Shown: positions 9,104-21,215, numbered from the stretch's first letter. The stretch is DNA of 29,565 nt from Funneliformis mosseae (GCA_910592005.1 CAJVPP010000575.1:1-29565), one strand, 5' to 3'. The notes: generated from the letters alone by a model not told the origin. Translations and numbers: made by a program.

Positions 9104-12100
9104 ATGGCAAATAGGAAATTACAAAGTAAGCTTTTTCCATTTTCGCATAAGTTTGATCATTTTGGGAAAATTATAAAAAAAAAAATTCTTTTTTTATTGT
9201 TAGCCGAGATCGATCGTGTACTTAAGAAAGTGGCGGAAGGAGTTGAAACATTTGAGGGCATTTTCGACAAAATTCAAGCAGCAACCAATTCTAATCAAAA
9301 AGAAAAGCTAGAGCAAGATTTGAAGAAGGAAATCAAAAAGCTACAAAGAAATCGAGATCAAATCAAAACATGGATTTCTTCAAATGATATCAAAGATAAA
9401 CGGGCACTTACTGAAAACAGGCGCTTGATAGAACAGGTTTGGGTTTCATTTTAATATTTTCTTAGGAGGATAAGAGGTGCGATTTTTTTTATTTGGATTA
9501 TTTTCAGTTGTATATAAGGACCATTTCAAGAGTGTAAAGAATTATTAAATAAAATTAAGTTTAGAATCAAATTACTTTGTATTATCTTTAGATTTGATAT
9601 GAGTTATTATTATAACTATGATCATCTAATAAAGTTATAAATCATTTTACAAATTTTTTTTAAAAGAAAAAAATTTATATCAAATGCTTATTTTCTTTAT
9701 AAAAATCATGTTTAGCAAATGGAAAAATTCAAAGCATGTGAGAAAGAGATGAAGACAAAGGCTTACTCCAAGGAAGGTCTACAGCAGTCAACAAAAATGG
9801 ATCCAAAAGAGAAAGAAAAAATGGAAACTTGTGAATGGGTAGCTACTCAAATTGATGCTCTAAGTACTCAAATCGAAACTGCTGAGGCTGAAGTAGAACA
9901 ATTACAAAGTGTTGTGAAAAAAGGTCGAAAGGATTCTCAAAAAGTTGAACGATTGGGTGAAGTGGAGAATATGATAGAAAGACATAAATGGCACGTCAAT
10001 CGTTTAGAATTAATATTGCGGTTATTAGAAAATGGTAACATTCCCCCAGAAAAGGTATGTATTAAAATAAATGAAATAATATTTATTCATGTCAATATTT
10101 CTGTCTTATTTATTTATCTGCTTTAAAGGTCATTCAAATTCAAGAGGATATCAAGTATTATGTTGAAAGCAATCAGGTTGTTATAATTATTGAGACGAAT
10201 TTTAAATTGATTTATTACTTAAATTTAATCTTTGATGTTTAAGGATCCTGACTTTTCTGAATATGAAAACATATATGATGACTTGAATCTTGAAGAGGAG
10301 GAGGAGTTATGGGGTATCACAAATGACGATCATCATAGTAGTCATGACTCTGTGACTGATGGAGGTATTTAACCATTTTTGTAAAATATTAAAACTTTGC
10401 AATTATCCAAACATCTTATTTTATTGTATGTTAGGTGTTTCATACACAGAACCAAGGACACCACAAAAAGAGGCAAGGACCTTAATATTAAGATGTAGCA
10501 TAAAATTCTTGTAACATTGCCTTTTTAGTAACACCATAGTGTATGAATAGCTATCAAGTCCTTCAACTTCACCGACATCAAGAATTGAAAGAATTGTGCC
10601 TAAAACTCCAGTTCCTGCTCCATCAATAAGTACGATATTTAAATTTTTATTAATTCCATAGAATTCCATAGCGTAGTATTTGTTTGGTGTAAATGACAAT
10701 CATTATATAAATTTGTTAAAGATGTGTGGTTGATTTTATTACGTAGATAATAGCACTGTTTTTGATTCAGCTCCTCGACAAAAGGAAGAAGGTATAAATA
10801 CGTAAATATTATCATTTTAAAGATTAGTGATTAAATATTATGTTTTCATTCTTCAGATAAGCCAAAGCTTCCTCCGATGCCAACGTCGGCTCCAGCTCCG
10901 ACGACAACATCAGCCTCTACATATACAACTCCCGTATCTACGCCTGCAAATATTGTAACTGTTAATAACCTTCAATCTCCACCGCCCACACCGACCACAT
11001 TCTCACAGGCGAAGGTTGCACCACCACCTACTTCAGTACAAAACCGAACTATAGCATCAATAGCGGCAAAGCAAGGTAAATCATTTTTGTACATATCTAG
11101 GTCTCTAATTTATTCCACCACCAACATGCATTAAATTCCTGTATATAGCGACACCGTCAGTGTCATTACCACCAACGCAACCAATAACAATTTCACAACC
11201 ACCATCACAACCACAACCACAACCACAACCACCGTCACAATTGCCATCACAATCTCAGCCTTCTGGCGATACTAAAAAGGGTTAGAATAAATTATCATTG
11301 AAAAATTTTGAAATCAAAAATAATAATTTTTTTTTTTTAGATGTTTCACATGGTTTCGTTGAAATCAATAAACAGCAGTTTTCACAACAAACAAATGATA
11401 TTCAGGTTATTTGACTTTAATAATGCAATTTACTTTATAGTTCTATTATTGTTTTTTATAATTATAATTTTTTTTTTTTTTAGCAAATTCAAACACAAAT
11501 ACCAACATCTTTATTACAACCTATTGTTCAACAGCAAATCAATCCTTTATTATCTCAACCGCAATCGCAAACTCGCGAGAGCATACCTGGAACGCCAACT
11601 GCAACCACGCAGGTTTGAAATGTTTATGAAATTCATACAATAGAAATATATTTCTATTTTTAATTGAACTTATTATATTTATTTTATTTTCTAATAGCCT
11701 ATACAACCTCCATCAGATTCTAGCGCGTCTGAACAAGCTAAACAAGAAAGTTCCAATCAGGAATCAACGTCTTCAGAAAATCGTATACCGGCTGCACTTA
11801 CAGATTTAGTACGCTCATTTGAGGCAGCTGAAGAGAAATGTAAGCAGCGGGATACTACCTCGCGCTTGTATAATGCTTTTGTTTGAGCTTTGGTTTATCT
11901 CTCCTTTTTTTTAATTTAATTTCTACATAATTTTTTTATTTATAAATATATTATAGTTTTGAGTAAGGAAGATGGATTTCATACCCAACAAATGCTTGAA
12001 GCGAGTCTTCAATACGTACCAGAAAGCATGGATTCCGAAAGGTATAATGAATTTGATAGTTGAATATTAATAATTTTAATTTTATTCTAAATTATTTTAA

Positions 12101-12623
12101 ATTGTAAATAGACCCAAGTATTATGCACCACGAAATCCATGTCAAACATCGACGTTCTATCCACAGAATCCACCAAATATATTTGACAATCCAGCGTTAT
12201 TCGAGAAGTTTGATCTCGATACACTCTTTTTCATATTTTACTATCAGCAAGGAACCTATCAACAGTATGTTATAGGATTAATAAATTTATTCAGATAATT
12301 GAATCGTTCACCAAATTTTTTCTTTTATTATAAAGATATCTTGCCGCTAGGGAATTAAAGAAACAATCATGGAGATTTCACAAAAAATACTTAACATGGT
12401 TCCAAAGACATGAAGAACCAAAGGCAATTACAGATGAATATGAGCAAGGTACATATATTTATTTTGATTATGAAGGTGCTTGGTGCCAACGTAAGAAGAC
12501 AGAATTTAGGTAAGCCAAAACTTTATTTGTTGACTTATGGTTCTCGACAATTGTATTATATCTAACTTTATATTTATGTTTAGGTTCGAATATCGATTTT
12601 TGGAAGATGCAGAATTGATATAA
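9104..12623 (+). CDS. NOT3: CCR4-NOT complex subunit of the NOT3/NOT5 family (14 exons)
   Basis: Exons: 9104-9125, 9204-9436, 9716-10054, 10129-10176, 10244-10364, 10747-10791, 10857-11075, 11149-11280, 11341-11405, 11484-11612, 11698-11839, 11957-12041, 12112-12264, 12336-12509, 12584-12623. The pieces sum to 648 codons plus stop, all with GT-AG introns and consistent phase. (That is 15 exon segments if the 22-base start exon is counted separately.) The N-terminus gives [40 protein letters not shown] and [10 protein letters not shown], then [14 protein letters not shown] and [11 protein letters not shown], the Not3 coiled-coil domain. The middle is a low-complexity P/Q/T/S linker. The C-terminal NOT box begins [20 protein letters not shown] and contains [46 protein letters not shown] and [13 protein letters not shown]3/5 binds the NOT1 scaffold and links it to mRNA deadenylation, decay and transcription. 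Exon 10365-10746 intron choice is discussed separately. No disabling change seen. Confidence 0.95.
10365..10746 (+). other. Long NOT3 intron holding an antisense open frame
   Basis: At 382 bases this intron is much longer than most others in the gene. Splicing 10364 directly to 10747 keeps phase (GAT GGA G|AT AAT AGC). It contains a possible short exon (from about 10435: [12 protein letters not shown]), but that would need a GC donor and breaks phase with the next exon, so I left it out. Confidence 0.6.
10421..10699 (-). CDS. Unrecognised antisense ORF within the NOT3 intron
   Basis: An open frame of about 90 codons on the minus strand, bounded by stops; the first ATG is ten codons in ([14 protein letters not shown]). 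It encodes an unusually protein-like, low-bias stretch: [20 protein letters not shown], then [20 protein letters not shown], ending [17 protein letters not shown]. Base composition is coding-like, unlike other introns here. I do not recognise the family; the GAGTG glycine motif alone is not diagnostic. It could be a captured exon from another gene, a real nested gene, or a chance frame. Confidence 0.25.
   Translation of the reverse strand: MSFTPNKYYAMEFYGINKNLNIVLIDGAGTGVLGTILSILDVGEVEGLDSYSYTMVLLKRQCYKNFMLHLNIKVLASFCGVLGSVYETPNIQ
11149..11280 (+). repeat. CAACCA/CCATCA-rich low-complexity exon of NOT3
   Basis: Near-tandem CCA CAA codons encode a PQPQPQPP tract in the disordered linker of the NOT3 protein. 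Such tracts vary in length between strains. Confidence 0.7.
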
Positions 12624-12702
12624 ATAAGTCTACAATCAAATGAAATATTTTTACGTAACAATGTCATCATGAAGCCGTATTAGGTTGAAATGTATAAGTA
12701 AT

Positions 12703-12708
12703 AATAAA
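12703..12708 (+). terminator. Candidate poly(A) signal of the NOT3-family gene
   Basis: AATAAA lies 80 bases after the TAA stop. In DNA this AT-rich the hexamer is common, so only its position supports it. Confidence 0.4.
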
Positions 12709-12842
12709 ATAATAGATTGTATAAATTACATAATTTACCGAATAATAATAAACATTTTTAAATTATTCACGTGATTCAAGTGTGACACTAGCAACTTTCG
12801 GCATTGGAACAATTTTTTGAAAATAAAGAATTTTACTAATAA

Positions 12843-12971
12843 TATATATGGGAAGTTTACTAGGAAAATCAGGCTTTTGAGAATTTTTTTTTGATTAAAG
12901 ATAAAGATCTTATTATATTTTAATTGCAAAAATTCTTAGAAATTGCTTTTTCTAATAATCTTTCCATATAT
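12843..12971. mobile_element. Small inverted-repeat element, family A copy 1
   Basis: The left arm reads ATATGGGAAGTTTACTAGGA then AAATCAGGCTTTTGAGAATT. The right arm read inward begins ATATATGGAAAGATTATTAG then AAAAAGCAATTTCTAAGAAT. The left arm matches the left arm of the element at 13600-13766 (ATATGGGAGTGTTTCTAGGA). No coding capacity. Confidence 0.65.
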
Positions 12972-13078
12972 GTTATAGAAAGCATTTATATAAGTTAGGT
13001 GTAAAGATATAATTTGATTAGCTAATCATTTAATATTGTGATTATGTGATCAAATTACAAAAATTGTCTATATTTGGG

Positions 13079-13219
13079 CTAAATCAGTATTAGGAAATTG
13101 GACAATTTTAAACATTTTTGAACAGTTTTAAACAGGTATGAATACATTTTTCTATGTTCAAAACTGTTCAAAAATGTCTAAAATTGTTCAAATTATCCAA
13201 TTTCTTAACATTGGATTAG
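13079..13219. mobile_element. 141-bp foldback element
   Basis: Long inverted arms: left CTAAATCAGTATTAGGAAAT then TGGACAATTTTAAACATTTT; right read inward CTAATCCAATGTTAAGAAAT then TGGATAATTTGAACAATTTT. Short units such as TTTTTGAACAGTTTT recur in both arms. No coding capacity; the transcript would fold into one long hairpin. No certain target duplication. Confidence 0.65.
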
Positions 13220-13599
13220 ATATTTCTAAAAAATCAATTTTGTTAAATAAGTATTACTAAAAAAAACAGATAATTAGTATTTTGATCTTATAATCTGATA
13301 AAAATCAGTTGGTTAGTTAATTAAATACATCTTTAAGATTATTTTCATTATTTGAGTAGATATTATGAAGAAAATAGAGATAATAAATAGAATATATCAT
13401 ATATTATGGTTTTATTATATTGATTTTAATAAGTAAAAACAAATTAGAGTAATTAAGTATAAATAAAATACTATGTCATTCATAAATAAGAAGATATAAT
13501 ATCATACTATATATAATTGATTCTTTATATAATCATTTACTCTTTTAATACATTTTATTAAATAATAAATTTATAAAAAATCCTTTTCTATGGTCATAT

Positions 13600-13766
13600 T
13601 ATATGGGAGTGTTTCTAGGAAAATCGGGTTCTGAGAAATTTTTGACTAAAATAAAGAGCTTAATACATTTTAATCTAATAACATCAAAAACTAAAATGCA
13701 ATAAAAATCTCAATTTTGCTAAAAAATTCCCGGAACCTGATTTTCCTAGCAATCAACCCATATAAT
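13600..13766. mobile_element. Small inverted-repeat element, family A copy 2
   Basis: The left arm begins TATATGGGAGTGTTTCTAGG and continues AAAATCGGGTTCTGAGAAAT. The right arm read inward begins TATATGGGTTGATTGCTAGG and continues AAAATCAGGTTCCGGGAATT. This is the longer and cleaner of two copies within 1 kb. The centre is AT-rich and non-coding. Confidence 0.75.
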
Positions 13767-14605
13767 TTTTTGAAAAATCTAAGTAGTGCATATATGTATT
13801 TAATACATTTTTAAGCATATTTTTATAATAAAATATTTGTTACATCATATTATGCTCAAGTTTCTATTTTTACTTTTTATTTAAGAGATTTAATTTTTTG
13901 AATAACGAAATTTTATTTATCATACATATTTATTTATTATAGTTAAAATTAGTTAGGATTAGGTATTAATATATTATTGATTAAATATCATATATATATT
14001 ATATTATATATAAATATATTGAATGCATAATATATTTTTTAATTTATTTTAACTTTTTTATATTATATTTGATTATATTTAATTAGTAATTAGAAAATAA
14101 TATTTATATATTATATTAATATAAAGTTTATAAAAATTAATTTGCATAATATTAATATAGCAAAGCTATTAAAACTATAATTAATTAAAAAAGTTTATTT
14201 TTAAAGTAATAATTAAATTTTTTTTTAATTATAATAGTTATTAATTATTAGAGATTTTTATAAAATTTAAATAATAAATATATTTTTTATAAAATTTTAA
14301 AAAGATGATTATTTTTTTTAAATGTTTTTATAATAAATATATTATTTAAAAAATAATAATTAAATTAATTAAAAAAATAGATTATATTATTATATTTTAT
14401 ATATTTTATTAAATAATTAATAAAAAATTTATTTAATTAAAATATTTATAAACAAAGATAATAAATTAATAATCAATAATTGTAATTTACAGTTTAAAGC
14501 TGATTGTAACAAATTTAATATTCCAGTAATTTTTGTTCATTATAAAATAAGTTTATTATAATATTTATGATAAATAACAAACTATTTTTTATAAGTATTA
14601 GCTAA
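13767..14605. other. AT-rich intergenic stretch, nothing recognisable
   Basis: Almost pure A/T with short homopolymer runs and no coding frame of note. Confidence 0.7.
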
Positions 14606-15217
14606 TACAGAAGGTATCCAAAAGTTTTTGAACAACTTATTTGGTAATCAATAACTATAAAAAGAGTAATCAGCATTTAGTTTATTTATATATAAATATT
14701 ATGTTTACATATAATATCATAAATTATCTGATTTATTTACTTCACTATGCTTCATAAAAAAAAATAGGAAATAAAATGAATTAATCACAGAACATCATGA
14801 AATGATATTTTATTGTTACCAATGTGAAGATTCATATCAAAAAGTATTAAAACTGTTAGGTGTAAAAAAATAAAGTTTACGATACATTAAAATGATATGA
14901 TGAAACTGGTTCTATAGATTCTAAATGTCAATCTAAACAATCATATTTAATTAATAATAATTAGCATAAAAGGCTTAAACGTTTGGTAATAAATAAAAAA
15001 ACACAAAACTGATAATTATAAGCTATTCATGCTAGAACAAATACAGGTGGTGATTTTAGCAGAAGGAAATGCAACTAAGTATTAGTTACCTAATATAAAA
15101 TGTAAAGTTTATTAAGCTATAAATAAAATATTAATTAAACTTTGAAAATTTATGCATTAAAATTTTCCATTGTAATATTAAGTGAAAATTATTCAGAATA
15201 TTTGGATACCCTTTGTA
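14606..15217 (+). mobile_element. Internally deleted Tc1-like element (612 bp)
   Basis: Terminal repeats: left TACAGAAGGTATCCAAAAG, right read inward TACAAAGGGTATCCAAATA, both ending in TA. Inside, on the plus strand, are decayed pieces of the transposase N-terminus: SYQKVLKLLGVKK near 14840, DETGSIDSKCQSKQS near 14895-14940 (normally ETGSVxxKxRSGRP), and KRLKRLVINKKTQN near 14965-15010. The catalytic part is absent, and the right repeat follows after about 200 bp. It is a short derivative of the family whose end lies at 1209 and would need transposase supplied in trans. Confidence 0.75.
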
Positions 15218-15236
15218 AAATAATAACATATTATTA

Positions 15237-15705
15237 TACACTACCCTACAATAAATTACCAGATTTTATAAATTTTACTTAGTAAAATATAGTAAAATTG
15301 AAGATTTTCAGATTATATTAAATTTATAAATTTTTAATAAAATATACATTAGATTTTTTTATTTAATAGCCAATCAATTATAATTTTAAAAATATAATTC
15401 AAAAATATTTTATTTATAAAATGCCAAAAAATACTCATTTATAAAGTAATAAATAAAATAATTTTATATATAAAAATGCAAAAAACATATAAAAAAATTG
15501 TTGCTTATACTTCAAAAGTTTTTTATATTTTAAAATTTTTCTTTTTTCATTTTAATATCTAAAAACTATAATTGATTAGCTATCAAATAAAAAAAAAATC
15601 AAATGATTTTTATTAAAAATTAGTAAACATTTATGCAACTTGAAGATCTTTAATTTTACTAAGTAAAAATTTATAAAATCTGATAATTTATTATTAGGCT
15701 GTGTA
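15237..15705. mobile_element. 469-bp element with about 50-bp terminal inverted repeats
   Basis: The left end reads TACACTACCCTACAATAAAT then TACCAGATTTTATAAATTTT; the right end read inward is TACACAGCCTAATAATAAAT then TATCAGATTTTATAAATTTT. Both continue to ACTTAGTAAAA and a TGAAGATTTTC / TAAAGATCTTC stretch. Tips are TA, consistent with a Tc1/mariner-type MITE. The interior is non-coding. It starts 19 bp after the preceding Tc1-like element. Confidence 0.7.
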
Positions 15706-18700
15706 ATATATAAATATAATTATATATACAATATATTTATTTATTATTATTATATATTATATAATTATTACATTATGTTTCTTCTGCTTAATAGATTTTT
15801 TTAATATCCAACTTCTTTTATACCTTTAAAAATATCATTTAATTAATGTTAACTAATATGTACTTTCTTCATTCTTAATAATAATAAAAACAATTTGTTC
15901 ACATCTTTCAAAATATCATCTACCTGTAAATTTAAAATGAAATATATTTTTGAATTACTTCTTATACTTGAAATTTTCAAAATAAGATATCTAGATCTTT
16001 ATAATTAGTTATGAAATTATTCTAAATACTCATCTATCCATAAAACCTTCAATCATATTTGAATGTGTAAAAGTACTGAATGCTAAATAATTAATATCAT
16101 ATCCTTCATTAAACTATTTTTTACATAATAATTAACAATGTTAACCTTTGAAACTTAAGATTTTTCTAAATTACTTACTATAAACATTTGATTCTTAAAT
16201 GATCAAATTTGCTTCTTTAACTTTATTGACTTTATTAAAGGAATTGTATTCTTCTTTTTATTTAATAAAACTCATTATCTTATCAATGACAACTTGTAAA
16301 CAATCAGTTTTCTTTTTTTTACTTATCTTTTTGTATTCTTCTAAATAAAATCTTTTAGCTTGAATGATACATAATTATTAAATAATTTAAAAGTCTTAAT
16401 AACATCTCACTGACTGATTGAAAAACACACTTTATTAATACTAGCTTTTCTCATCAAACCCTATTCTTTATAGCTCTATATTATTTTTTTTCTCTTATAG
16501 GTATAATACGAACTAGTTAAATCTTTAGATTAATAGCAATTAAACTCCTATACTGAATGGTTAAACTTATTCTAAATTAATTTAAGTAGATAGTCTAAAT
16601 CAATATAAGGTTGATTTGATTTAGTTTAATTAACTAAATAGAAATTTTTATATTCTCTTTTTTGTAATTTATAATTTGTAAAATTTTATTTTATTTCTAA
16701 TAAAGATTGTGTAAAGTTAGCACACATAAAAAAATTAATTATTATATTATATTATAATTCAACTTGAAAATTATAATACAAAATTTAAAACTTTTCTTAG
16801 AATATTTTATTAAATTCTTAATATTTAAATAATATTATTATTTTATTATTTAAACTTTATATTTTAAATTTATTGCAATATTTTGATAATAAAACTTTAT
16901 TATAAAAGATTTTAGCTTATTTTTTCTTTTGATAATTCAATTATATTAATAAATAATTTGAAAAAAAATTTTTGCATATTTTTATTAATTATCTTGAAAT
17001 CAACATACTTACAAAGAAGAAAAAAATTGTTAAGATCATTTCTTAATTAAAAAAATAATTTTTTTCTCAAATTAAAATCTTTTTAATTAAAATAAAATTC
17101 ATTTTACCTTAAAAGTATAACTGGTTTATTAGAAAATTTGATGATATTTCTATAAAAAAAAGAAAATAAAATTTTAAGTTTAGAGTCTGATATATCTAAT
17201 TCATCAAGAAAAAAATGGTTTAGTAATCTATATTATATAATATTTTAGTATAGATAATATACAGCTGATATCATAGCTAATTAAGATAAGGTATATAAAA
17301 TTTTATAATTAAGTTTATTATATTTAATATAAATAAATATAAAAAAGTAATCTGAAAATTTTAGTTTGTTATAATTAAGGTTGCTAAATAAAATCTAGAG
17401 GTTTTGCTAATTATCTAAATAGAAAAAAGTAAAATTTAATAAAATTATATTAAATCTTATTAAAAAATCTACGAAATTTTAGAAAAGGTAAAACTATATT
17501 AAAGTTTATAAAAATGTAAAATTATATCAAAATCTTAGTAAAAACATAATAAAACTATAGTTTAAACTTTTTTGCTAAATCTAAAATAAGTTTAGACAAA
17601 TAATCTTAGTTATAATCAAACTTCAATATATATAGATTTTTTATAATCAGCTTTGATTGTATATATTCTAAATATGATCTTTAGGTTAAAATATATTCAG
17701 ATTTAACTTTAACTTATTTTTTATTTTTTTAGCAGTTTTTTTCTTTTTTTATAAAGATTTATTTTATTTTTATTAAAATAAATATTTAATATTTTCTTTA
17801 AAGTTATATATTATTATTTAAATAAAAAAAAATTATATTATTATTTTTAATAAATAAATTAAATTAAATTAAATTAAAAATTTTTTTATTATTATATTTA
17901 TTATTTTAAATTTATTAATTTTTTTTTAAAATAATATTTTTAAAAGTTCTATAAATTTAATTCTATAATAATCTTTTTTTATTAATAAATGTATTTTTTA
18001 TAAGCTTAATAATCTTTAAATTATTAAAATAAAGAGATTTTTTTTATTTATTTATTTTTGATTTTTATTTCAAATTTTAAAATAAATTTTATAAACTTTT
18101 TATTTTATATTTATACTAATATTAGTTTTAGCAATTTTGGATATTTTGCAATAGAAAAGAAAGAAATTTCAAAAAAATTTTTAAGTTAATATTAAATTTA
18201 AACTAATGTACTAAAAAAAAATCATGTTTAAACTTATAAAATTAAAAAAAATTTTTAGTAATTTTTTTCTTTTTTACTATAAAACATCTATTTGGTTAAG
18301 ATTAATTGACTGTTTGGTCAATTAATTAAGCAAAGAGTCAAAAAATCTTTGGCAATCAAATTCTAATAATTATTAATATATTTATTAGAATTTAATTATT
18401 TAGTTGAAATTTATCTTTTTAATTATTTATTATTTGATTTTCAAATATTAATATTTAGCAAAATTAAATTATTAAAAAAAAAAAATTTAATATATTTATA
18501 AAAAAAAAAAAAAGCTAAAAATATTAAATTATTAAATTATTAAAATTATTATCTGATTTAAAATAAAGTTAATATAATTTAAATTATTTGATATAATTTG
18601 TATAAATTAATAATAATTAATATTAAATTTAATAAAATATATATATATAATTTAACAAATTTAATTTATATTTATAAATCTAATAATTTTATAATTATAT

Positions 18701-19366
18701 TTAAGTTATGTATTATCCTTATATTAAGTTTATTATAAAGAATTGTTTTATTGATTATATATTATGCTATAATTATGATTTCTATTAAAAACTTAAATTA
18801 CTATTTGTTAAATAATTGTTTTTTCTCTTGCAAAAAATTTATTAACTAAAAGAAATAATAAACAAATTATAATCATTTAATTTCAAATTAGCATAAAAGA
18901 ATATATTTATATTATAAAAAAAGAACAAAGACATGAAAATATATAGAAATAAAAAAAAAAGTGAAAAAAGGTGAAAAATTATATATATATATATCAAATT
19001 ACATATTCATAGTCCCATAATTGAGAAATGAAAATTATGCTCACGCATCTTAGAACTAGATACAAAAAAGTTTAGTATATAAACAATAATTTCATCTAAC
19101 ATCTACAAATTACCAGATCGGTGAAGATTATTGAAGAAATAAAACAATTGTATACTTTATACTAAGTATTAAAGAATCTTCTTAAGAAACCCCTAAGACT
19201 AAATAATATATTAAAAAAAACCCCCGACAGATTGTGTGAAATAATGTTCACTTGAATTATAAAACCCTCGATAAAAAAAGGTAAATCGAAAAAGAATTAA
19301 GGATCCAATATATTTAACAAGATTACGACAATCCTTTAGCCACCCTATGCTTGTATTTCAACAAAT
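15706..19366. other. AT-rich intergenic stretch with no gene recognised
   Basis: No supported coding frame. A patch at 15890-16640 is less AT-rich and on the minus strand gives fragments such as YLAFSTFTHSNMIEGFMDR between stops, possibly another dead element I cannot name. Minor repeats: AATTA units at 17857-17880, a hairpin at 18302-18325 and a (TA)n run near 18979-18993. Confidence 0.55.
18302..18325. repeat. Short perfect hairpin
   Basis: TTAATTGAC, six-base loop TGTTTG, GTCAATTAA. Isolated and small, with no gene nearby. Confidence 0.5.
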
Positions 19367-19656
19367 CTAACAGCAGCCTCCACTTTGTTGTTGGGGTACC
19401 GATGTACCGGGTCCAACTTTAACGGTTTGCTTCGGAGTTCCATTGGAGACAGTTGTTGTGCCCATCCTGTTAAAGAATAAATATGGTAAATTATAACGTG
19501 TATTCAAAAGAAAGTCAACAATTTGGAAATTTTTTTTTTTTGTTTTTAATACCTGTCCTTAATTTGTTTGGCCATTGTCAAGAAAGCTTGTTCAACATTC
19601 GTAGCGTTCTTCGCCGAAGTCTCCAAGAATGGAATATTCAATTGATCGGAAAATTC

Positions 19657-19696
<40 letters not shown>

Positions 19697-20757
19697 AAAT
19701 AAAAAAAGTTAACTTGAAATAAAGTTCAAAGCTTCAGTAAATCTGATCATGTTGAAATTGACAAGCACCTTAGCAACTGTGTATTCCACTACTTTTTTAT
19801 TCGCCAAATCGCTCTTATTTCCAACCAATAATTTATTAACACCTTCACAAGCATAACGGTCAATTTCCTGAAGCCATTGTTTAACATTGGTAAAGGTATC
19901 TTGATCAGTAACATCATAAACAACAATGATTCCATGGGCTCCACGATAATAAGAAGAAGTAATTGTACGGAATCGTTCTTGTCCAGCAGTATCCCACTAA
20001 TATTTAATAACAATTAGTAGTTGTCCTTAATATTGCAGAATAACTTTACACTATGAGGTAACATACGATTTGTAATTTTACGGTTTTGCCTTCAAGATCG
20101 ATTGTTCGGATTTTCTAAGTATTCAAATAACAGAGAAATATCCGCATCGTTAGATTATATCTTTCAGGTTTACTCTTCCATAGAAATTTAAAAGCCAATA
20201 AAGACAAAATACTGTTACTTATATTGTAATAATCACTTACAAAATCAACACCAATAGTACTAATATAACTCTCCGTATATGTATCATCTGCAAATCGAAG
20301 CAGCAAGCATGATTTCCCGACACCAGAATCACCTATCAACAGAAGTTTGAAGAGATAGTCACTATAGTTTATAAATAAATAATAAAAATATTAGTTACAT
20401 TTAACAAAATGAAGTTTATGTATATAGAAATTTTTGTTATTTGAAAAATAGACAACAAAGTTCACGATTTAACGTGGCGAAGAATAGCAACGAGATGATG
20501 ACCACGAGTAAAAAAATAAAAAGAATACGAAGGATAACATAAATAGGAACGAAATTCATAAAGCTAACAGTTGCTTTATAAATCAGGGTTGTTAGTTCTT
20601 AGTTATGTCAATAGTATATTAGGTTTCTCAAGGTCATCCAAATCATAAATCTAGTTCACACAATGCAGTTCAGAATGTAAAAACCTCAAAGTTCGAATGA
20701 AAACACCTCTAATGCCAAGGAGCAAAGGAGGCCTTTACTTACTATTCTGGATTCATA
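19367..20757 (-). CDS. YPT1: Rab-family small GTPase, Ypt1/Rab1 type (6 exons, 204 aa)
   Basis: Exons on the minus strand: 20757-20744, 20361-20241, 20114-20067, 19996-19769, 19656-19553, 19466-19367. They give 205 codons including stop, GT-AG introns, consistent phase. All G motifs are present: P-loop GDSGVGKS, switch I with STIGVDFKIRTI, WDTAGQE, NKSD and ETSAKNA. The start [20 protein letters not shown], the effector region [14 protein letters not shown] and the end QQQSGGCC (double-Cys geranylgeranylation site) match Ypt1/Rab1, which regulates ER-to-Golgi vesicle traffic and early autophagy. Length is normal for the family (about 200-206 aa). The first exon holds only 14 coding bases and is followed by a 382-base intron. 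A 36-base homopolymer lies at the 3' splice site of intron 4. Confidence 0.97.
19659..19694 (-). repeat. 36-base homopolymer at a Ypt1 3' splice site
   Basis: A run of A on the plus strand, thus T in the transcript, directly before the AG that opens exon 5. It serves as an extreme polypyrimidine tract. Length is likely to vary between strains and to be error-prone in assembly. Confidence 0.85.
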
Positions 20758-21215
20758 TTGTCAGTTTGTGAATAGTAGTCAAATGGGCAAAAGTAAGTGT
20801 AAATTGACCGATAGAGAAAGGGTTTATGGTCTTTGTGGTCACGATAAGAAAGATAACTACTAACCACTACTTTGAAAACTATAAAGGAAGGAGGTTAAGT
20901 GGCGATGTCTTGATTATATATCATAATATAACATGTGGCGAAGAAAAAGGGAAGCCGCATGATTAACGATTGGCGGATGTTAAATTATGTTTCAGTTCAT
21001 GTGATTGATGTTGATTCAACCCTGATTTAGTAATGATTTATATGAATGTTATGAGGCTGATGTCATCTCAAAAATGTGATCGATGAAAGAATAATCTTGT
21101 GATCACACATACTAGTAACATTTTATCAAGATTCTTACTCACTGCCCGAATTGCCTCATCGAGACTTCTGATTCGACAATAAAATGGTTCGAATAAATTG
21201 ATCACTATTTAGAAT
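20758..21215. promoter_or_regulatory. Upstream region of the Ypt1-type gene
   Basis: A GC-richer island upstream of the start at 20757, consistent with a promoter and 5' leader. No clear TATA box or named site could be fixed. Confidence 0.35.

Noticed and set aside
10435..10472. Extra NOT3 exon [12 protein letters not shown]
   Set aside because: Needs a GC donor and leaves the wrong phase for the next exon, whereas skipping it keeps the frame. Kept only as an alternative.
11341..11643. 100-codon open frame on the plus strand
   Set aside because: It reads through NOT3 exons and their AT-rich introns in a frame that differs from the spliced protein.
19483..20013. Open frames on both strands within the Ypt1 locus
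   Set aside because: Shadows of Ypt1 exons and of the 36-base homopolymer; the spliced Rab frame accounts for the sequence.
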